A stretch of DNA of 64,000 nt from Spirosoma aureum (GTDB lineage: Bacteria; Bacteroidota; Bacteroidia; Cytophagales; Spirosomataceae), in contig NZ_CP050063.1 of NCBI RefSeq assembly GCF_011604685.1, forward strand, positions 5,292,501 to 5,356,500. Direction: 5' to 3'. Below are positions 1 to 9,380 of the stretch, piece after piece. Each line of letters begins with the position of its first letter. Position 1 is the stretch's first letter. The translations under genes and the position numbers were made by a program. The notes beneath the pieces are model-generated. The model was not told the origin of the DNA. It did not search any database and saw only the letters and a list, made by a program, of their open reading frames with translations.

Positions 1-99
1 AAATCGATTTCATCGTAAAATTTGAGATTAATGTAGCGCTCCCGCTACTGGCTGAAAGGAGACTTGACAGAATATGATAGCTGACCCAAACAGTGCGGC

Positions 100-1539
100 T
101 TAGTAACCGGGATTTTGCCTGAGCGCCGGGTTCACGTCGATTTCAAAAATGGGAATAGGAAACAGCAAATTCTTTTCTGTAGCATTGGTAAAGCCTTCTT
201 TTTGAGCGGCTTCCAGAAATTTACCGGTGCGCAGCAAATCCCAGCGACGATGCCCTTCCCCTGCCAGCTCCCAGCTCCTTTCCTGAAGCACTGCTTCCCG
301 AAATTGCGCCTGAGTCAATCCCTTCAGGTCTTGCAGGTCCGATGCCGTGTTACCCTTTCTGGCTCGCGCCCGCACCAGATTGATCGCCGAATAGGCTTCT
401 GAACCGGGGCCATTTAGTTCATTGAAGGCCTCGGCATAGATCAGCAGCACGTCGGCATACCGGGTAACCAGAAAATTGTTACGGGCCTGTTGTGAACCGC
501 ATGCCAGTGGGTCCCAGTATTTATCCAGATGAGGGCCGGTGCGGGAGGCCACCACTGTTCCATTGGCCAGTTTTTTTTCCAGAATGACCGTTACATCTTT
601 CCGGTAGTCGCCCTTTAAAAACGAGTTGGCGAAATAGTTACTGACCTGGTAAGATCCGCCAGTCAGGTTGATTGGATAGCTAAAATAAATGGCAAAATTT
701 TCGGCCATCGGACTCCCGTATTTTGGAAGCACACAACTGTATTGAATGGAAAATATATGTTCAGGACCGTTTTCCTTTTCTGGCGTAAACAGATCCCGAT
801 AATCGGCTACCAGACTATAAGTCTTTGAATCAATAACTTCTTTCGCTTTAGCGGCCGCATTGGCCCAGTCTTTCCGGGTCAGATAAACGGTCGCCAGAAT
901 GGACTTGGCCGCTCCGACCGTTGCCCGACCGATTTCACCCACAACGGTGTAGGTGGCTGGAAGCACCTTCTCAGCATCTAGTAAATCCTGGGTAATCTGC
1001 TGATAAACTTTGTCGACGGGGTCGCGGGAAACCCGGACGTTGACCACATCGGTCGAGGTTTTCACCACCAGCGGTACATCCCCGAAAGCACGAACTAAAT
1101 TGAAATAAAACAGCGCGCGCAGAAATTTCGCTTCACCCACAACCTGATCACGAAGTTTCGTATCCATCGCAATCCGGGGCACGTTTTCAACAACTCGATT
1201 AGCACGGTCAATGGCAACATATGAATTCGTATAGAAGTCATCGAACTGGGTGTTTGCCGAGGTGTATTTGTGCTGGTCGATTTCGCTGATCGAGGCACTG
1301 CCATCGGGCCGAAGGGTCAACTCTTCTCCGCTCAAATCGCCCAGACTGATCATTGGCATGCTGTAAATGGCTTTTGCCCTGTCATAAACCGAATTGATTG
1401 CGGTGACGGCATCAGCCGCGTTATTGAACGAGTTCGATTCGCTCAAAAAACTGATGGGTTCTTCTTCCAGATTTTTCTCGCAACCGCTGCCCATCAACAG
1501 AAGGCACAGCATGGATACTACGAATTTGAATGGTTTCAT
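100..1539 (-). CDS. SusD/RagB-family outer-membrane nutrient-binding lipoprotein
   Basis: Surface lipoprotein that captures oligosaccharide or another nutrient and hands it to the partner SusC channel. The first 20 residues form a lipoprotein signal ending in the lipobox LMGSGC, so Cys20 is the likely lipidated residue. The middle carries the TPR-like helical pattern of the family (FLRALFYFNLVRAFGDVPLV near residue 140), and the C-terminal part has the usual NLVRARARKG and LQERSWELAGEGHRRWDL blocks. At 479 aa it has normal family length. It lies 42 bp downstream of its SusC partner on the same strand, so co-transcription is likely. The substrate cannot be read from the sequence. The locus may continue beyond the left edge. 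Confidence 0.93.
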   Translation of the reverse strand: MKPFKFVVSMLCLLLMGSGCEKNLEEEPISFLSESNSFNNAADAVTAINSVYDRAKAIYSMPMISLGDLSGEELTLRPDGSASISEIDQHKYTSANTQFDDFYTNSYVAIDRANRVVENVPRIAMDTKLRDQVVGEAKFLRALFYFNLVRAFGDVPLVVKTSTDVVNVRVSRDPVDKVYQQITQDLLDAEKVLPATYTVVGEIGRATVGAAKSILATVYLTRKDWANAAAKAKEVIDSKTYSLVADYRDLFTPEKENGPEHIFSIQYSCVLPKYGSPMAENFAIYFSYPINLTGGSYQVSNYFANSFLKGDYRKDVTVILEKKLANGTVVASRTGPHLDKYWDPLACGSQQARNNFLVTRYADVLLIYAEAFNELNGPGSEAYSAINLVRARARKGNTASDLQDLKGLTQAQFREAVLQERSWELAGEGHRRWDLLRTGKFLEAAQKEGFTNATEKNLLFPIPIFEIDVNPALRQNPGY

Positions 1540-1581
1540 TGCCGTATAGATCGGTTAAGTTTTTCCAGAGAGAATAAGTAA

Positions 1582-4500
1582 TTAGAATGTGATCGTGCCG
1601 CCAATCGTGAAGGTTCGGGCCGGTGGGTATGCGAAGTTGTCGATGCCGTAGGTGGTATTGCTCGTGAAGTTTGAATTGACTTCCGGATCATAGCCAGAAT
1701 ACTTACTGACAGTCAGGAGGTTCTGCCCACTTACATAAACTCGTGCTGCGCGAATGGCTTTGGTTTTCAACGGGAGTCGATACCCCAGTGAGATGTTTTT
1801 GAGTCGTAAAAATGACCCATCTTCGATCAGATACGAGCTATTGAAAATACTCCACTGGCGGGCAGATGGTCGATTGTTGGACGGTTTTTCGGTTTGCCAG
1901 TGGTCATTGATAAAGCTTTTCAGTGGCGTAGCGCCGGGGTCCGTTTCGGTAATATTTCGGGTCTGATTGTACAGCTGATTGCCCTGTACACCCTGGAGAA
2001 AAATAGCCAGATCCAGTCCTTTGTACGAAAAGGTGTTTGTCAGGCCAAAGATGAATTTTGGCAAGCCATTTCCAATCACCGCCCGGTCTGTCGCGTTATT
2101 GAAAACCCCATCGCCATTTACATCTTTGTAGCGGGGTGCCCCTCCTACGTCGCCAGTCTGCGCCAGGCCACCGGCCGCTTTCACCGCTTCATTTGACTGC
2201 CATACACCATCGAAAACCCGACCATAGAACGACCCAACCGCTTCCCCAACCTTAACAATCGTTTGCATGCTTGTACCGCCATCGGTCACCAGATACTGAT
2301 CTGCATCGGCCAGTCGGAGCACTTTATTCCGATTCGTAGAAATATTTCCGTTGGTCGTCCACTTGAATTTCCCGTCTATATTCACCGAAGTAATGCCCAG
2401 TTCAAATCCTTTATTTTCGAGACTGCCAATATTTCGGGTGACGGTTGTAAAGCCAGTGGTGGCAGGCAGGTCGATGGCTAGTAATAGATCGGAGGTCGTT
2501 TTCTGATAATAATCAGCCGTTAGCTGAATTCGGTTGTTGAGCAGCCCCAAATCGAATCCGACATCAAACTGGGCCGTTTTTTCCCAACGCAGATCGGGGT
2601 TGCCGATTCGGCCAGCCTGCGTTGTCAGCACTTCCGTATCGCCAAAAACAGTACGGGATGTGACGTAAGCCGACAGGGAATTGTAGAGACCAATACCATC
2701 ATTTCCGGTAATCCCATAGCTCAGGCGAAACTTCAAATCACTAAGTGCCTGCACATTTTTCAGGAAGGGCTCATCGGATACCCGCCAGGCAAAGGCACCG
2801 GAAGGGAAGAAACCATATTTATTGTTAAGCCCAAACCGGGAAGATCCATCTACCCGACCTGTGAGCGTGAACAGATACCGATCCTTAAACCGGTAATTGA
2901 CCCGACCTAAATAGGAGTTCAGGCCCCATTTCTGAACTGAATTGGTGGGGGCAATCAGCACCGATGCCTGAGCCAGACTGTTCGCGCCCAGCGTATAATT
3001 GGCAAAATTCTGAGCTTCCTGATAGGTTCGTTCCTCCCGATTGGATTGGAATGTGATCCCCGCCAGTACATCGAAGGCATGGCTGGCATTCAGTGTGCGC
3101 GCATAGGTGAGTGTGTTTTCGTTCAACAGATTCACGTTGCTCGATGTCCCGTTCGAGCCGTATCCGTTTACTGTATTGGCAACCAGGGTCTGTGGGGTAA
3201 AAAAGACATTTCGTCGGGTATTGAGCAAGTCAACACCTACACTAACGCGCGCGGTTAACCCGGTCAGCACTTTATAGTCTCCGAAAAGACTACCCAGTAC
3301 CCGATCGCTATACAAAATATTAGTGGACGTTCGTAACAAAGCCACTGGATTGGCGATACTGGCCATACCCGAGCCTGGTCCCACGTTCAGCAATTGCCAA
3401 TTGCCGCTGGCATCATATACGGGGCTGGCCGGAGAAATGGTCCGGGCCGATCCAACAGGACTTCCCCCGTATCCACTCTCATTGACCCCATTATTAACAC
3501 TCCGGCTTACGGTGAGTGTCGTCCCAATTTTTAGCCGGTCATTTACGTTCGCGTCCAGATTGATCCGACCCGTATACCGTTTGTAGTTATTGGCAATAAT
3601 AATCCCATCCTGATTGAAATAGTTGGTGCTCACTAAATAGCGCAGTTTATCAGTGCCTCCTGAAAAGGAAAGCTGGTAATTCTGCATGGGAGCTGCCCGG
3701 TAAATTTCCTTCTGCCAATTCGTACCGACGCCGTATTCTGCTGGTTTTTTGGGGTAAGCAGGCGTATAACCGTAGCGTTCAGCAAAGCCGAGGTTTCGTA
3801 GCTGCTCATTTTTAAGCGCCGTTTGTTCTTCGGCAGTTGCCAAATCCAGCATTTTAATGATGTTCGATACGCCATAATAGGCTTCAAAATCAACGCTCGA
3901 CTGACCTTCCTTACCCCGTCGGGTTGTAACCAGCACCACACCGTTAGCCCCGCGAGAGCCATAAATAGCCGTTGCCGACGCATCTTTCAGTACTTCGATA
4001 CTCTCAATATCACTTGGATTGATGGTTGCCAGAACGTTTGGAAAACCCACGGAACCTCCGGCTCCCTGCGCCGTTGTGGGATTGGTTACCGGAAAACCAT
4101 CGATGACATACAGGGGATCGTTGGAGGCAGAAATCGAGTTGCCGCCCCTGATTCGGATGGTGACCCCACCTCCCGGCGCATTCGAGGAGTTAGTCACCTG
4201 CACACCTGATACCCGTCCCTGCAAAGCCTGATTAAAGGAAGTAACCGGCTGTGCCTTCAATTCGGTTGACCCGATTGAAGCCACCGAACCGGTTAAATCC
4301 CGTTTTTTGACCGCACCATACCCAATGACCACGACCTCATTGAGTGATTTGTTATCGGCTTTAAGGGCAATATTGATCGTTGCCTGATTGCCAACGGTTA
4401 CCTCCTGCGGCTCATAGCCAACATAAGAAAAGATCAGTACCGATCTTCCATCCTGCACCAAAAGGCGAAACTTTCCGTCCCCATCCGAGGTAGTGCCCCG

Positions 4501-4992
4501 GTTTGTCCCTTTCACCACAATACTTACTCCCGGTAGCGCCTGCCCCATTTCGTCGGAGATGGTTCCAGAAACGGTCTGATCAGCGGGAACGATGGCCTCA
4601 GCCTGAAATGAGGGTTGAGTTTCATCGGGCACCGCCACTGGACTCAACACGATCTGTCGACCCACGACTTCGTACCGTAACCGAAGCGGTTTGACGACTT
4701 TATCCAGAACCTCGCCCAGCGATTCGTTGGTGGCTACGACCGTGATTTTGAGGTCAAAAGGTATTTCGCGCGGCCGAAACGCAAACCGTATATTCGTTTG
4801 GCTTTCAATTTCTTTCAGCACTTTACGGAGACCCTGATTTTCGAGCCGGAAAGTCACCCGCTTATTGAGTAATTCCTGGGCGGTGGCATCGTTTGCCAGT
4901 GAAGCCCCCGCAAAAATCACCACTAAAAGCGCTTGTAACAGCGAGAGTTTCATGAGGTGAAAGAGGGTTTGGACGGGTACTGGTTTTTTCAT
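1582..4992 (-). CDS. SusC/RagA-family TonB-linked outer-membrane transporter with STN domain
   Basis: TonB-dependent channel forming the barrel of a SusCD importer. Order of parts: signal peptide (about 1-38), STN signalling domain (about 43-122, starting at NKRVTFRLENQGLRKVLKEI), carboxypeptidase-regulatory-like domain (about 140-220, with GVSIVVKGTNRGTT and FSYVGYEPQEV), plug (from about 225, with LNEVVVIGYGAVKKRDLTGS and LYVIDGFPV), then a long beta-barrel ending in an aromatic-rich C-terminus (RTFTIGGTITF). The 1136 aa length fits the subclass with an STN domain. An STN domain is what receives FecR-type signalling, which agrees with the FecR and sigma genes directly upstream. Structured DNA separates it from fecR. 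Confidence 0.95.
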   Translation of the reverse strand: MKKPVPVQTLFHLMKLSLLQALLVVIFAGASLANDATAQELLNKRVTFRLENQGLRKVLKEIESQTNIRFAFRPREIPFDLKITVVATNESLGEVLDKVVKPLRLRYEVVGRQIVLSPVAVPDETQPSFQAEAIVPADQTVSGTISDEMGQALPGVSIVVKGTNRGTTSDGDGKFRLLVQDGRSVLIFSYVGYEPQEVTVGNQATINIALKADNKSLNEVVVIGYGAVKKRDLTGSVASIGSTELKAQPVTSFNQALQGRVSGVQVTNSSNAPGGGVTIRIRGGNSISASNDPLYVIDGFPVTNPTTAQGAGGSVGFPNVLATINPSDIESIEVLKDASATAIYGSRGANGVVLVTTRRGKEGQSSVDFEAYYGVSNIIKMLDLATAEEQTALKNEQLRNLGFAERYGYTPAYPKKPAEYGVGTNWQKEIYRAAPMQNYQLSFSGGTDKLRYLVSTNYFNQDGIIIANNYKRYTGRINLDANVNDRLKIGTTLTVSRSVNNGVNESGYGGSPVGSARTISPASPVYDASGNWQLLNVGPGSGMASIANPVALLRTSTNILYSDRVLGSLFGDYKVLTGLTARVSVGVDLLNTRRNVFFTPQTLVANTVNGYGSNGTSSNVNLLNENTLTYARTLNASHAFDVLAGITFQSNREERTYQEAQNFANYTLGANSLAQASVLIAPTNSVQKWGLNSYLGRVNYRFKDRYLFTLTGRVDGSSRFGLNNKYGFFPSGAFAWRVSDEPFLKNVQALSDLKFRLSYGITGNDGIGLYNSLSAYVTSRTVFGDTEVLTTQAGRIGNPDLRWEKTAQFDVGFDLGLLNNRIQLTADYYQKTTSDLLLAIDLPATTGFTTVTRNIGSLENKGFELGITSVNIDGKFKWTTNGNISTNRNKVLRLADADQYLVTDGGTSMQTIVKVGEAVGSFYGRVFDGVWQSNEAVKAAGGLAQTGDVGGAPRYKDVNGDGVFNNATDRAVIGNGLPKFIFGLTNTFSYKGLDLAIFLQGVQGNQLYNQTRNITETDPGATPLKSFINDHWQTEKPSNNRPSARQWSIFNSSYLIEDGSFLRLKNISLGYRLPLKTKAIRAARVYVSGQNLLTVSKYSGYDPEVNSNFTSNTTYGIDNFAYPPARTFTIGGTITF

Positions 4993-5036
4993 TAGTTTTA
5001 CCTGTTTTTGAAAGTTTTAGGACAAAAACGCCCCCT

Positions 5037-5117
5037 GCATCTTTTCATGAGATGCCTGCGAACCAAACGCGTGAAGGGGATTTCCGACATCCGTGGTGTT
5101 ACGAGCACTACGGATGT
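5037..5117. promoter_or_regulatory. Structured intergenic stretch between fecR and susC
   Basis: The 179-bp gap between the FecR gene and susC holds two hairpins. One has 6-bp arms at 5037-5042 and 5050-5055. The second has 12-bp arms at 5087-5098 and 5106-5117 with one G-T mismatch and a 7-nt loop. The second is followed on the plus strand by a run rich in T, the layout of a terminator for plus-strand transcription, while the flanking genes run on the minus strand. It may act as a leader structure or processing site of the susC message, or block antisense transcription; this is inference. Confidence 0.45.
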
Positions 5118-5171
5118 TCTTTTTTCTGGAGATGCTATCTGGTGCTTATGACTGGATATTTGTTTAGGTGA

Positions 5172-6278
5172 TTAATTCAGTTTCTGGCAACCTTTACTAT
5201 AAATGACTACCTGGGCGTCGATGAGCTTGTAATCCGCATCCAGTACCTTACAGATGACATCTAATTTCTGAAAGAGATCTTCATCCGTAAGACTTAGTGT
5301 TAGCGTGCAATACCGCATCACTTCTTCGTCATAAATGACATCGACCCCGTAAGCCCGCTCAATGGCTTTAAATACCTGGGCTGCTGATGCATCGTCAAAT
5401 GCAAACGCCAGCACCTCTTTTTGGGGAATAAGTAAGCGAGGACTTTCGACTAATGTTTTATTAAGCGTAGACGCATCGCGTTGAAAGACAGCTTCCTGAT
5501 TGGGGGTCAGAACCATGCCTTTCGATTCCGGATCATGGACCCGGCCCGGCTGATTTGGGTAGACCGAAACCCGACCCGTTCGCACGGTTACCGTCACCGT
5601 CGGTGCATCGACCAGCGCTTTAATCCGAAAACTCGTACCCAAAACTTTGGTAACCAGACCATTGGCATAAACGACAAAGGGTTTTTTCGGATTCTTTTTA
5701 ACGTCAAAAAATGCTTCTCCGGTCAGATATACCTCACGCTGGGCACCTGCCAGCTCAGTTCTGTAACGCAATCGACCCCCTTTATTCAGATCAACCCGGC
5801 TTCCATCGGCCAGTTGAACCTGCATGATCTGATTCGCTTCATTTACGGTTTCGACCCATTCGTCGGCTGTCCGGGCGACTCCCGGTGCAGCGTCTGTTTC
5901 TTTTTTGGTCAATTGTCGGACCAGTAAACCAATACCCAGGATCAGCCCAATCGAGGCCGCAATTTTCCAGCCACGCTGCCAGTTCAGCCAACGCGTCATC
6001 GGGATTGTGCGTGACTCTTCCAGCGTGTTTTCAATCCGGTTCCAGATGGTATCGACTGTTTCGCTCAATACTGGTGTCTGCTGAATATGCTGCAAACCAG
6101 TGACTAACCGCCGGGCTTCCTCGATCTGGTAATATCGCTCCGGATATTCCCGCAGAAATTCTTTCCAGAACGCTTCTGTCTCTGGCGTGGGCGCGTTGAT
6201 CCACTCCTTAAAGTAGTCGTCGGCCGCCAGATCCTCCGCATTAAATTGATAATAATTCATGGTTGTAGCGCTTTTCAA
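5172..6278 (-). CDS. FecR-family anti-sigma factor
   Basis: Inner-membrane anti-sigma factor that holds the neighbouring ECF sigma factor until the STN domain of the SusC transporter signals substrate. Cytoplasmic N-terminal part (about 1-100), one membrane segment (about 103-121, starting WKIAASIGLILG), periplasmic FecR domain (about 145-255, with LADGSRVDLNKGGRLRY and REVYLTGEAFFDV), and a C-terminal DUF4974-like domain (about 290-360, with AFDDASAAQVFKAIERAYGV). The length of 368 aa is usual. A second Met at residue 7 is an alternative start. Unlike the second locus in this window, 160 bp separate it from its sigma gene, so a promoter of its own is possible. Confidence 0.93.
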   Translation of the reverse strand: MKSATTMNYYQFNAEDLAADDYFKEWINAPTPETEAFWKEFLREYPERYYQIEEARRLVTGLQHIQQTPVLSETVDTIWNRIENTLEESRTIPMTRWLNWQRGWKIAASIGLILGIGLLVRQLTKKETDAAPGVARTADEWVETVNEANQIMQVQLADGSRVDLNKGGRLRYRTELAGAQREVYLTGEAFFDVKKNPKKPFVVYANGLVTKVLGTSFRIKALVDAPTVTVTVRTGRVSVYPNQPGRVHDPESKGMVLTPNQEAVFQRDASTLNKTLVESPRLLIPQKEVLAFAFDDASAAQVFKAIERAYGVDVIYDEEVMRYCTLTLSLTDEDLFQKLDVICKVLDADYKLIDAQVVIYSKGCQKLN

Positions 6279-6366
6279 TAGTCCGCTGATTTTTAAGATT
6301 CTTATGGTTTACATGATTTTTCCAACAACAAACCATATATAATCATCAATAATTAAAATTTTAGGT

Positions 6367-6399
6367 GTATGATTTCACAAAAAACAAAGGGAATCATAC
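6367..6399. promoter_or_regulatory. Inverted repeat upstream of fecR
   Basis: In the A+T-rich gap between the sigma gene and the FecR gene, 8-bp perfect arms (gtatgatt at 6367-6374 and aatcatac at 6392-6399) flank 17 bp. It lies about 90 bp upstream of the FecR start. It could be an operator or the terminator of the sigma gene; no poly-T tract makes the second certain. Confidence 0.25.
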
Positions 6400-6438
6400 C
6401 TCATCTTAATCACCTTAACAATCAGCGTTCTATGATCT

Positions 6439-7119
6439 TTAAACTAATCGTGCTAATTCGAACCACAGCAGCGATAACGAAAAAATTCGGACGACTTCGC
6501 GGAGTGTTTTCAGGGCTGAGTAAATAAATTTGCAGGCAGACTGGTAATTGACCCCCATGATCTGAGCAATCTCTTCGTTGCTGAAATGCTGGTAGAACCG
6601 CAAATTCAGCGCTTCCTGCTGACGAGGTGTCAGCAAAGCGTAACTTTTGCGGAGCTGTCGGAAAAGTTGTTCGATTTCCTCACGCTCGATGAGGTTGTTT
6701 TCAATGACAAAGTCATCAGCGGGAATGGGTGCCGAGTCAATATCAGACGCCTGAAAGAATAAATCACGATTGCGAACTTTATTGATTTTATTCCGTAACG
6801 ACCGGAACAGGTAGAATTTGATCGAATCGGTATCGCTCAGATTAGCCCGGCTCTGCCAGAGTTCAATAAACAGATCATGAATACTATCCTCGATCAGGGG
6901 TACATCGTTCGTAACCTTATGGCCGTAATTCAGCAGATCAGGGGCGTAGAGCCGGTAAATCTGTTGAAAGGCTGCACCATCCCCCTGACGAAAGGCATAC
7001 CATAGGTCGCTGGGAGAAGGCTGTATCGGCACCGTATTTTTATGAGTTAGTGATGGATCAATCAGAGCAATGGCTGGAGCTATCGACCCAACCAGGGGCT
7101 CTATATATACTAATGCCAA
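6439..7119 (-). CDS. ECF RNA polymerase sigma factor (FecI/Bacteroidetes type)
   Basis: Extracytoplasmic-function sigma factor that would transcribe the downstream SusCD locus when released by FecR. Region 2 is visible (FQQIYRLYAPDLLNYGHKV, then EDSIHDLFIELWQSRANL) and region 4 near the C-terminus (LLTPRQQEALNLRFYQHFSN, NEEIAQIMGVNYQSACKFIY). The start is uncertain: the longest frame opens with TTG and there is no ATG before region 2. A GTG at 7030-7032 is an alternative that removes about 29 poorly conserved residues. The tail after region 4 (FSLSLLWFELARLV) is hydrophobic, as in many Bacteroidetes members. It heads the locus sigma, FecR, SusC, SusD. Confidence 0.88.
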   Translation of the reverse strand: MALVYIEPLVGSIAPAIALIDPSLTHKNTVPIQPSPSDLWYAFRQGDGAAFQQIYRLYAPDLLNYGHKVTNDVPLIEDSIHDLFIELWQSRANLSDTDSIKFYLFRSLRNKINKVRNRDLFFQASDIDSAPIPADDFVIENNLIEREEIEQLFRQLRKSYALLTPRQQEALNLRFYQHFSNEEIAQIMGVNYQSACKFIYSALKTLREVVRIFSLSLLWFELARLV

Positions 7120-7551
7120 GTTTATTCGCTTTTAATCCTATTTTTCGATTATTTTTTTTCAGATTATTTAATTCTCATGATAAATCATTCCAAAAACGCT
7201 CAGATAATGTTCAGGACGCGACAAAATCAGTAAATCCGGTTAGCTGGGTATAGGCTGGGCGATTCAAAGCCTTTGTGATGAAAATGGGCGTAATCTTACT
7301 GTTACTATCACCCGACACAGTTGGGCATTTTTTTGCAACTCCCGACTGGAATTTAAGCGATAATTAATTAGCTGTACGTCTCACCGCCCTACATTTGACG
7401 CACTGAGCCCAGTTTACCTGGGCTTTGCACTTTTTACTGGTTTACTAAGTACACGCTTTATTCCCGATCGCATTACTCTACTTTTTAGTAGTTAATACGA
7501 TTCCGGAGAAAAGCCCTAAAACAACTTTTTCGCTCAAACTTAACGTAATCA
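7120..7551. other. Divergent intergenic region with an orphan hairpin
   Basis: 432 bp between the minus-strand sigma gene and a plus-strand lipoprotein gene. No convincing open frame is present. A G+C-rich hairpin (agcccag at 7406-7412, ctgggct at 7418-7424, 5-nt loop) is followed on the plus strand by ttgcacttttt, resembling an intrinsic terminator, yet no plus-strand gene precedes it in this window. Both divergent promoters should lie here, but no clear match to the Bacteroidetes promoter pattern was found. Confidence 0.4.
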
Positions 7552-8139
7552 ATGATTTCTACCTTCACGAAGTACATTTGGGTTGCATTAATTGGCACTA
7601 TATTAGTTTGCTCCTGTAGTCGTCCGGTTGCTTATTTTCAGAAGAGCCCAAGTAAAAGCTATGCCTCTGCTCCTTCCGGCACCATATCAGTAGAGACGCC
7701 TACCGAATCTATTTCGGTACAAAAAGAGCCACTCGTGCAGGCAAATTCAGTTATTACCCAGCTTGACACCTACGTCCGTAACGATAACAAACTGGCCGCA
7801 AACAAAAATTTGAGTAGGCACATGGCCCGGATTAAGACATTGCTGGCTTCTACTTCAGGCGTGCCTGACATGAAGACCACACATGCTCCTGGTTCGAAAA
7901 ATGGGCTTGAACGGCTGATACAAAAGAAACTAAACAAGCGAATCGGCAAGCAACTGGCTGCGACTCATCCCGACAAGGCACTTGTCAATGGTGGAAAGCT
8001 GATTGGTGGTATTGTTCTCTTGGTTGCAGGCTTACTTTTGTTAATCCTGGGAAGTGGTACGGTTGCTTTTATTGGCCTTATTTTGAGTCTGGTGGGCGCG
8101 TTGGGCGTAATTGTGGGGCTATTTGGGATCGATTCCTAG
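7552..8139 (+). CDS. Predicted lipoprotein with C-terminal membrane segment, function unknown
   Basis: 195 aa. The N-terminus is a lipoprotein-type signal (hydrophobic stretch, then LVCSCSRP; Cys20 or Cys22 would be lipidated). The middle (about 30-140) is polar, Ser/Lys-rich and probably extended. The C-terminal part (about 148-195) is strongly hydrophobic and Gly-rich, with GGIVLLVAGLLLLILGSG and a second hydrophobic run, so it could form one hairpin of two membrane helices. The motif SRPVAYFQ after the signal is the most gene-like element. It stands alone, with a divergent sigma gene upstream and a convergent acetyltransferase downstream. No function is proposed. Confidence 0.75.
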   Translation: MISTFTKYIWVALIGTILVCSCSRPVAYFQKSPSKSYASAPSGTISVETPTESISVQKEPLVQANSVITQLDTYVRNDNKLAANKNLSRHMARIKTLLASTSGVPDMKTTHAPGSKNGLERLIQKKLNKRIGKQLAATHPDKALVNGGKLIGGIVLLVAGLLLLILGSGTVAFIGLILSLVGALGVIVGLFGIDS

Positions 8140-8224
8140 CGTATATCTGAACCCGGCAAAGGCATCAATTGATTCTCAAGAAATTTTATAGTGTATTTTG
8201 TAATTGGCTACTAAGGCCACATCG

Positions 8225-8731
8225 TCAGCTGTGGCTTAATCGCTTCTGAAAAATCAATTGATGCCTGCACTGAATTCCATTCTCCCAAATGGGATCGGGA
8301 TACAGGCGTACAAAATAATCTCGATCAATGTCGATCAGGTCGAATCCCTGTTGCTGGTAAAGAGCAATCTGACCGATACTTGAATTTCCCGTTGCAATCA
8401 GTAACCGCTGCACACTACTCTGCCGGGCTGCAACGATTATTGCCTGTAACATCGCCTTTCCGAATCCCTGATTCTGATAGTTGGCTGCAACGGCCAGGTT
8501 AAGTACTTCCCCTGCGCCTGATTCGTATATTTGCCAAACGCCAATACCTATGATCCTTCCTTCCACCTCTAGCAAATAGATTCGGCTGTCGGGTAAATAG
8601 GTATCAATTTGCTCAGGGTTGGGGTCCGCCAGGAGCAACAGATCATACGGAACGGGTTCGTCGTCATGACGCTCCCGGATCAGGTAATTCGAATAATGGC
8701 GTTGCATCTCCTCTGGCCTACTTGCTGTCAT
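8225..8731 (-). CDS. GNAT-family N-acetyltransferase
   Basis: 168-aa acetyl-CoA-dependent acetyltransferase of unknown substrate. The GNAT core is clear: strand IYLLEVEGRIIGIGVWQIY, then LNLAVAANYQNQGFGKAMLQ, which holds the acetyl-CoA-binding loop Q/R-x-x-G-x-G/A as QNQGFG, and a late IALYQQQGF motif. A Met at residue 9 could also be the start. The last codons overlap the right arm of a 14-bp inverted repeat (8161-8174 with 8252-8265), which may serve transcription termination. The gene is isolated and converges with the lipoprotein gene. Confidence 0.88.
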   Translation of the reverse strand: MTASRPEEMQRHYSNYLIRERHDDEPVPYDLLLLADPNPEQIDTYLPDSRIYLLEVEGRIIGIGVWQIYESGAGEVLNLAVAANYQNQGFGKAMLQAIIVAARQSSVQRLLIATGNSSIGQIALYQQQGFDLIDIDRDYFVRLYPDPIWENGIQCRHQLIFQKRLSHS

Positions 8732-9290
8732 AGCAATAAATTTTCCTTTTTACTTTGCTGTAAAACAACCTGCATTAGCTTCCTCCGCGGTTTAGAAACC
8801 GCCTGATCCCTATCCATTGACAAATTCTCCGCTTATTTCTGCCTGTGTCAGGTCAAAACCGACAGTTGACGATTAGGGAGTGAATTCAAGGCCGATTAGT
8901 GCCCAAACTTACATCCTTTTGCCTAAGACCGCAGGGGGTGAATCCGGCAATTTTATAGTCATCTTGCGACAAATCAGGCATTTTTAATGGAAGCTTATTC
9001 ACTCTCCATCAAAAGTAGTGGTGCTCTTTCTTAACATGATTATCCAGATACGCCAAAAGTTTACCAGTTTACGACACTACTGCTTACACCCAATTTTCTA
9101 TTCAGGTGTCGACTTTAATGCAAATCAGTTACTACATCGTTGAAAGCCAGGTCGGGAATCGACTGCAAAGCTATGCGTACTCAAATTTCCGGGATAGAAC
9201 AAAACCGACATGTTTTGATTAAATCAAGGGCAGATTTGCATTCGATTCTTCTGACTAACTGGCTCCTGTGAACCGGGATACAGCAACAAT
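8732..9290. other. Gene-free stretch upstream of the GNAT gene
   Basis: About 560 bp with no open frame that can be supported on either strand; the longest plus-strand candidate is a 34-codon frame from 9118 with no family resemblance. One compact dyad, gcggttt-ag-aaaccgc at 8787-8802, lies 56-71 bp upstream of the acetyltransferase start and could be an operator or a small repeat. Nothing else was recognised. Confidence 0.4.
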
Positions 9291-9348
9291 TATAAGCCCC
9301 AGTACGTACACATCAGCCTGTGGGCTGGCATACTTACTGGGGCTTATA
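9291..9348 (-). terminator. Hairpin downstream of the mannonate dehydratase gene
   Basis: 18-bp arms (9291-9308 and 9331-9348) with one mismatch surround a smaller inner hairpin, cagcc at 9314-9318 with ggctg at 9323-9327. It begins 33 bp past the stop codon of the dehydratase gene. The structure suits a terminator, but the T-run on the minus strand is short. Confidence 0.55.
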
Positions 9349-9380
9349 TGCAATGGTTCATGGATTTTAGACCAGAACTG

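Noticed and set aside
9118..9222. 34-codon plus-strand frame in the gene-free stretch
   Set aside because: Too short, with no conserved pattern and no evident ribosome-binding site.
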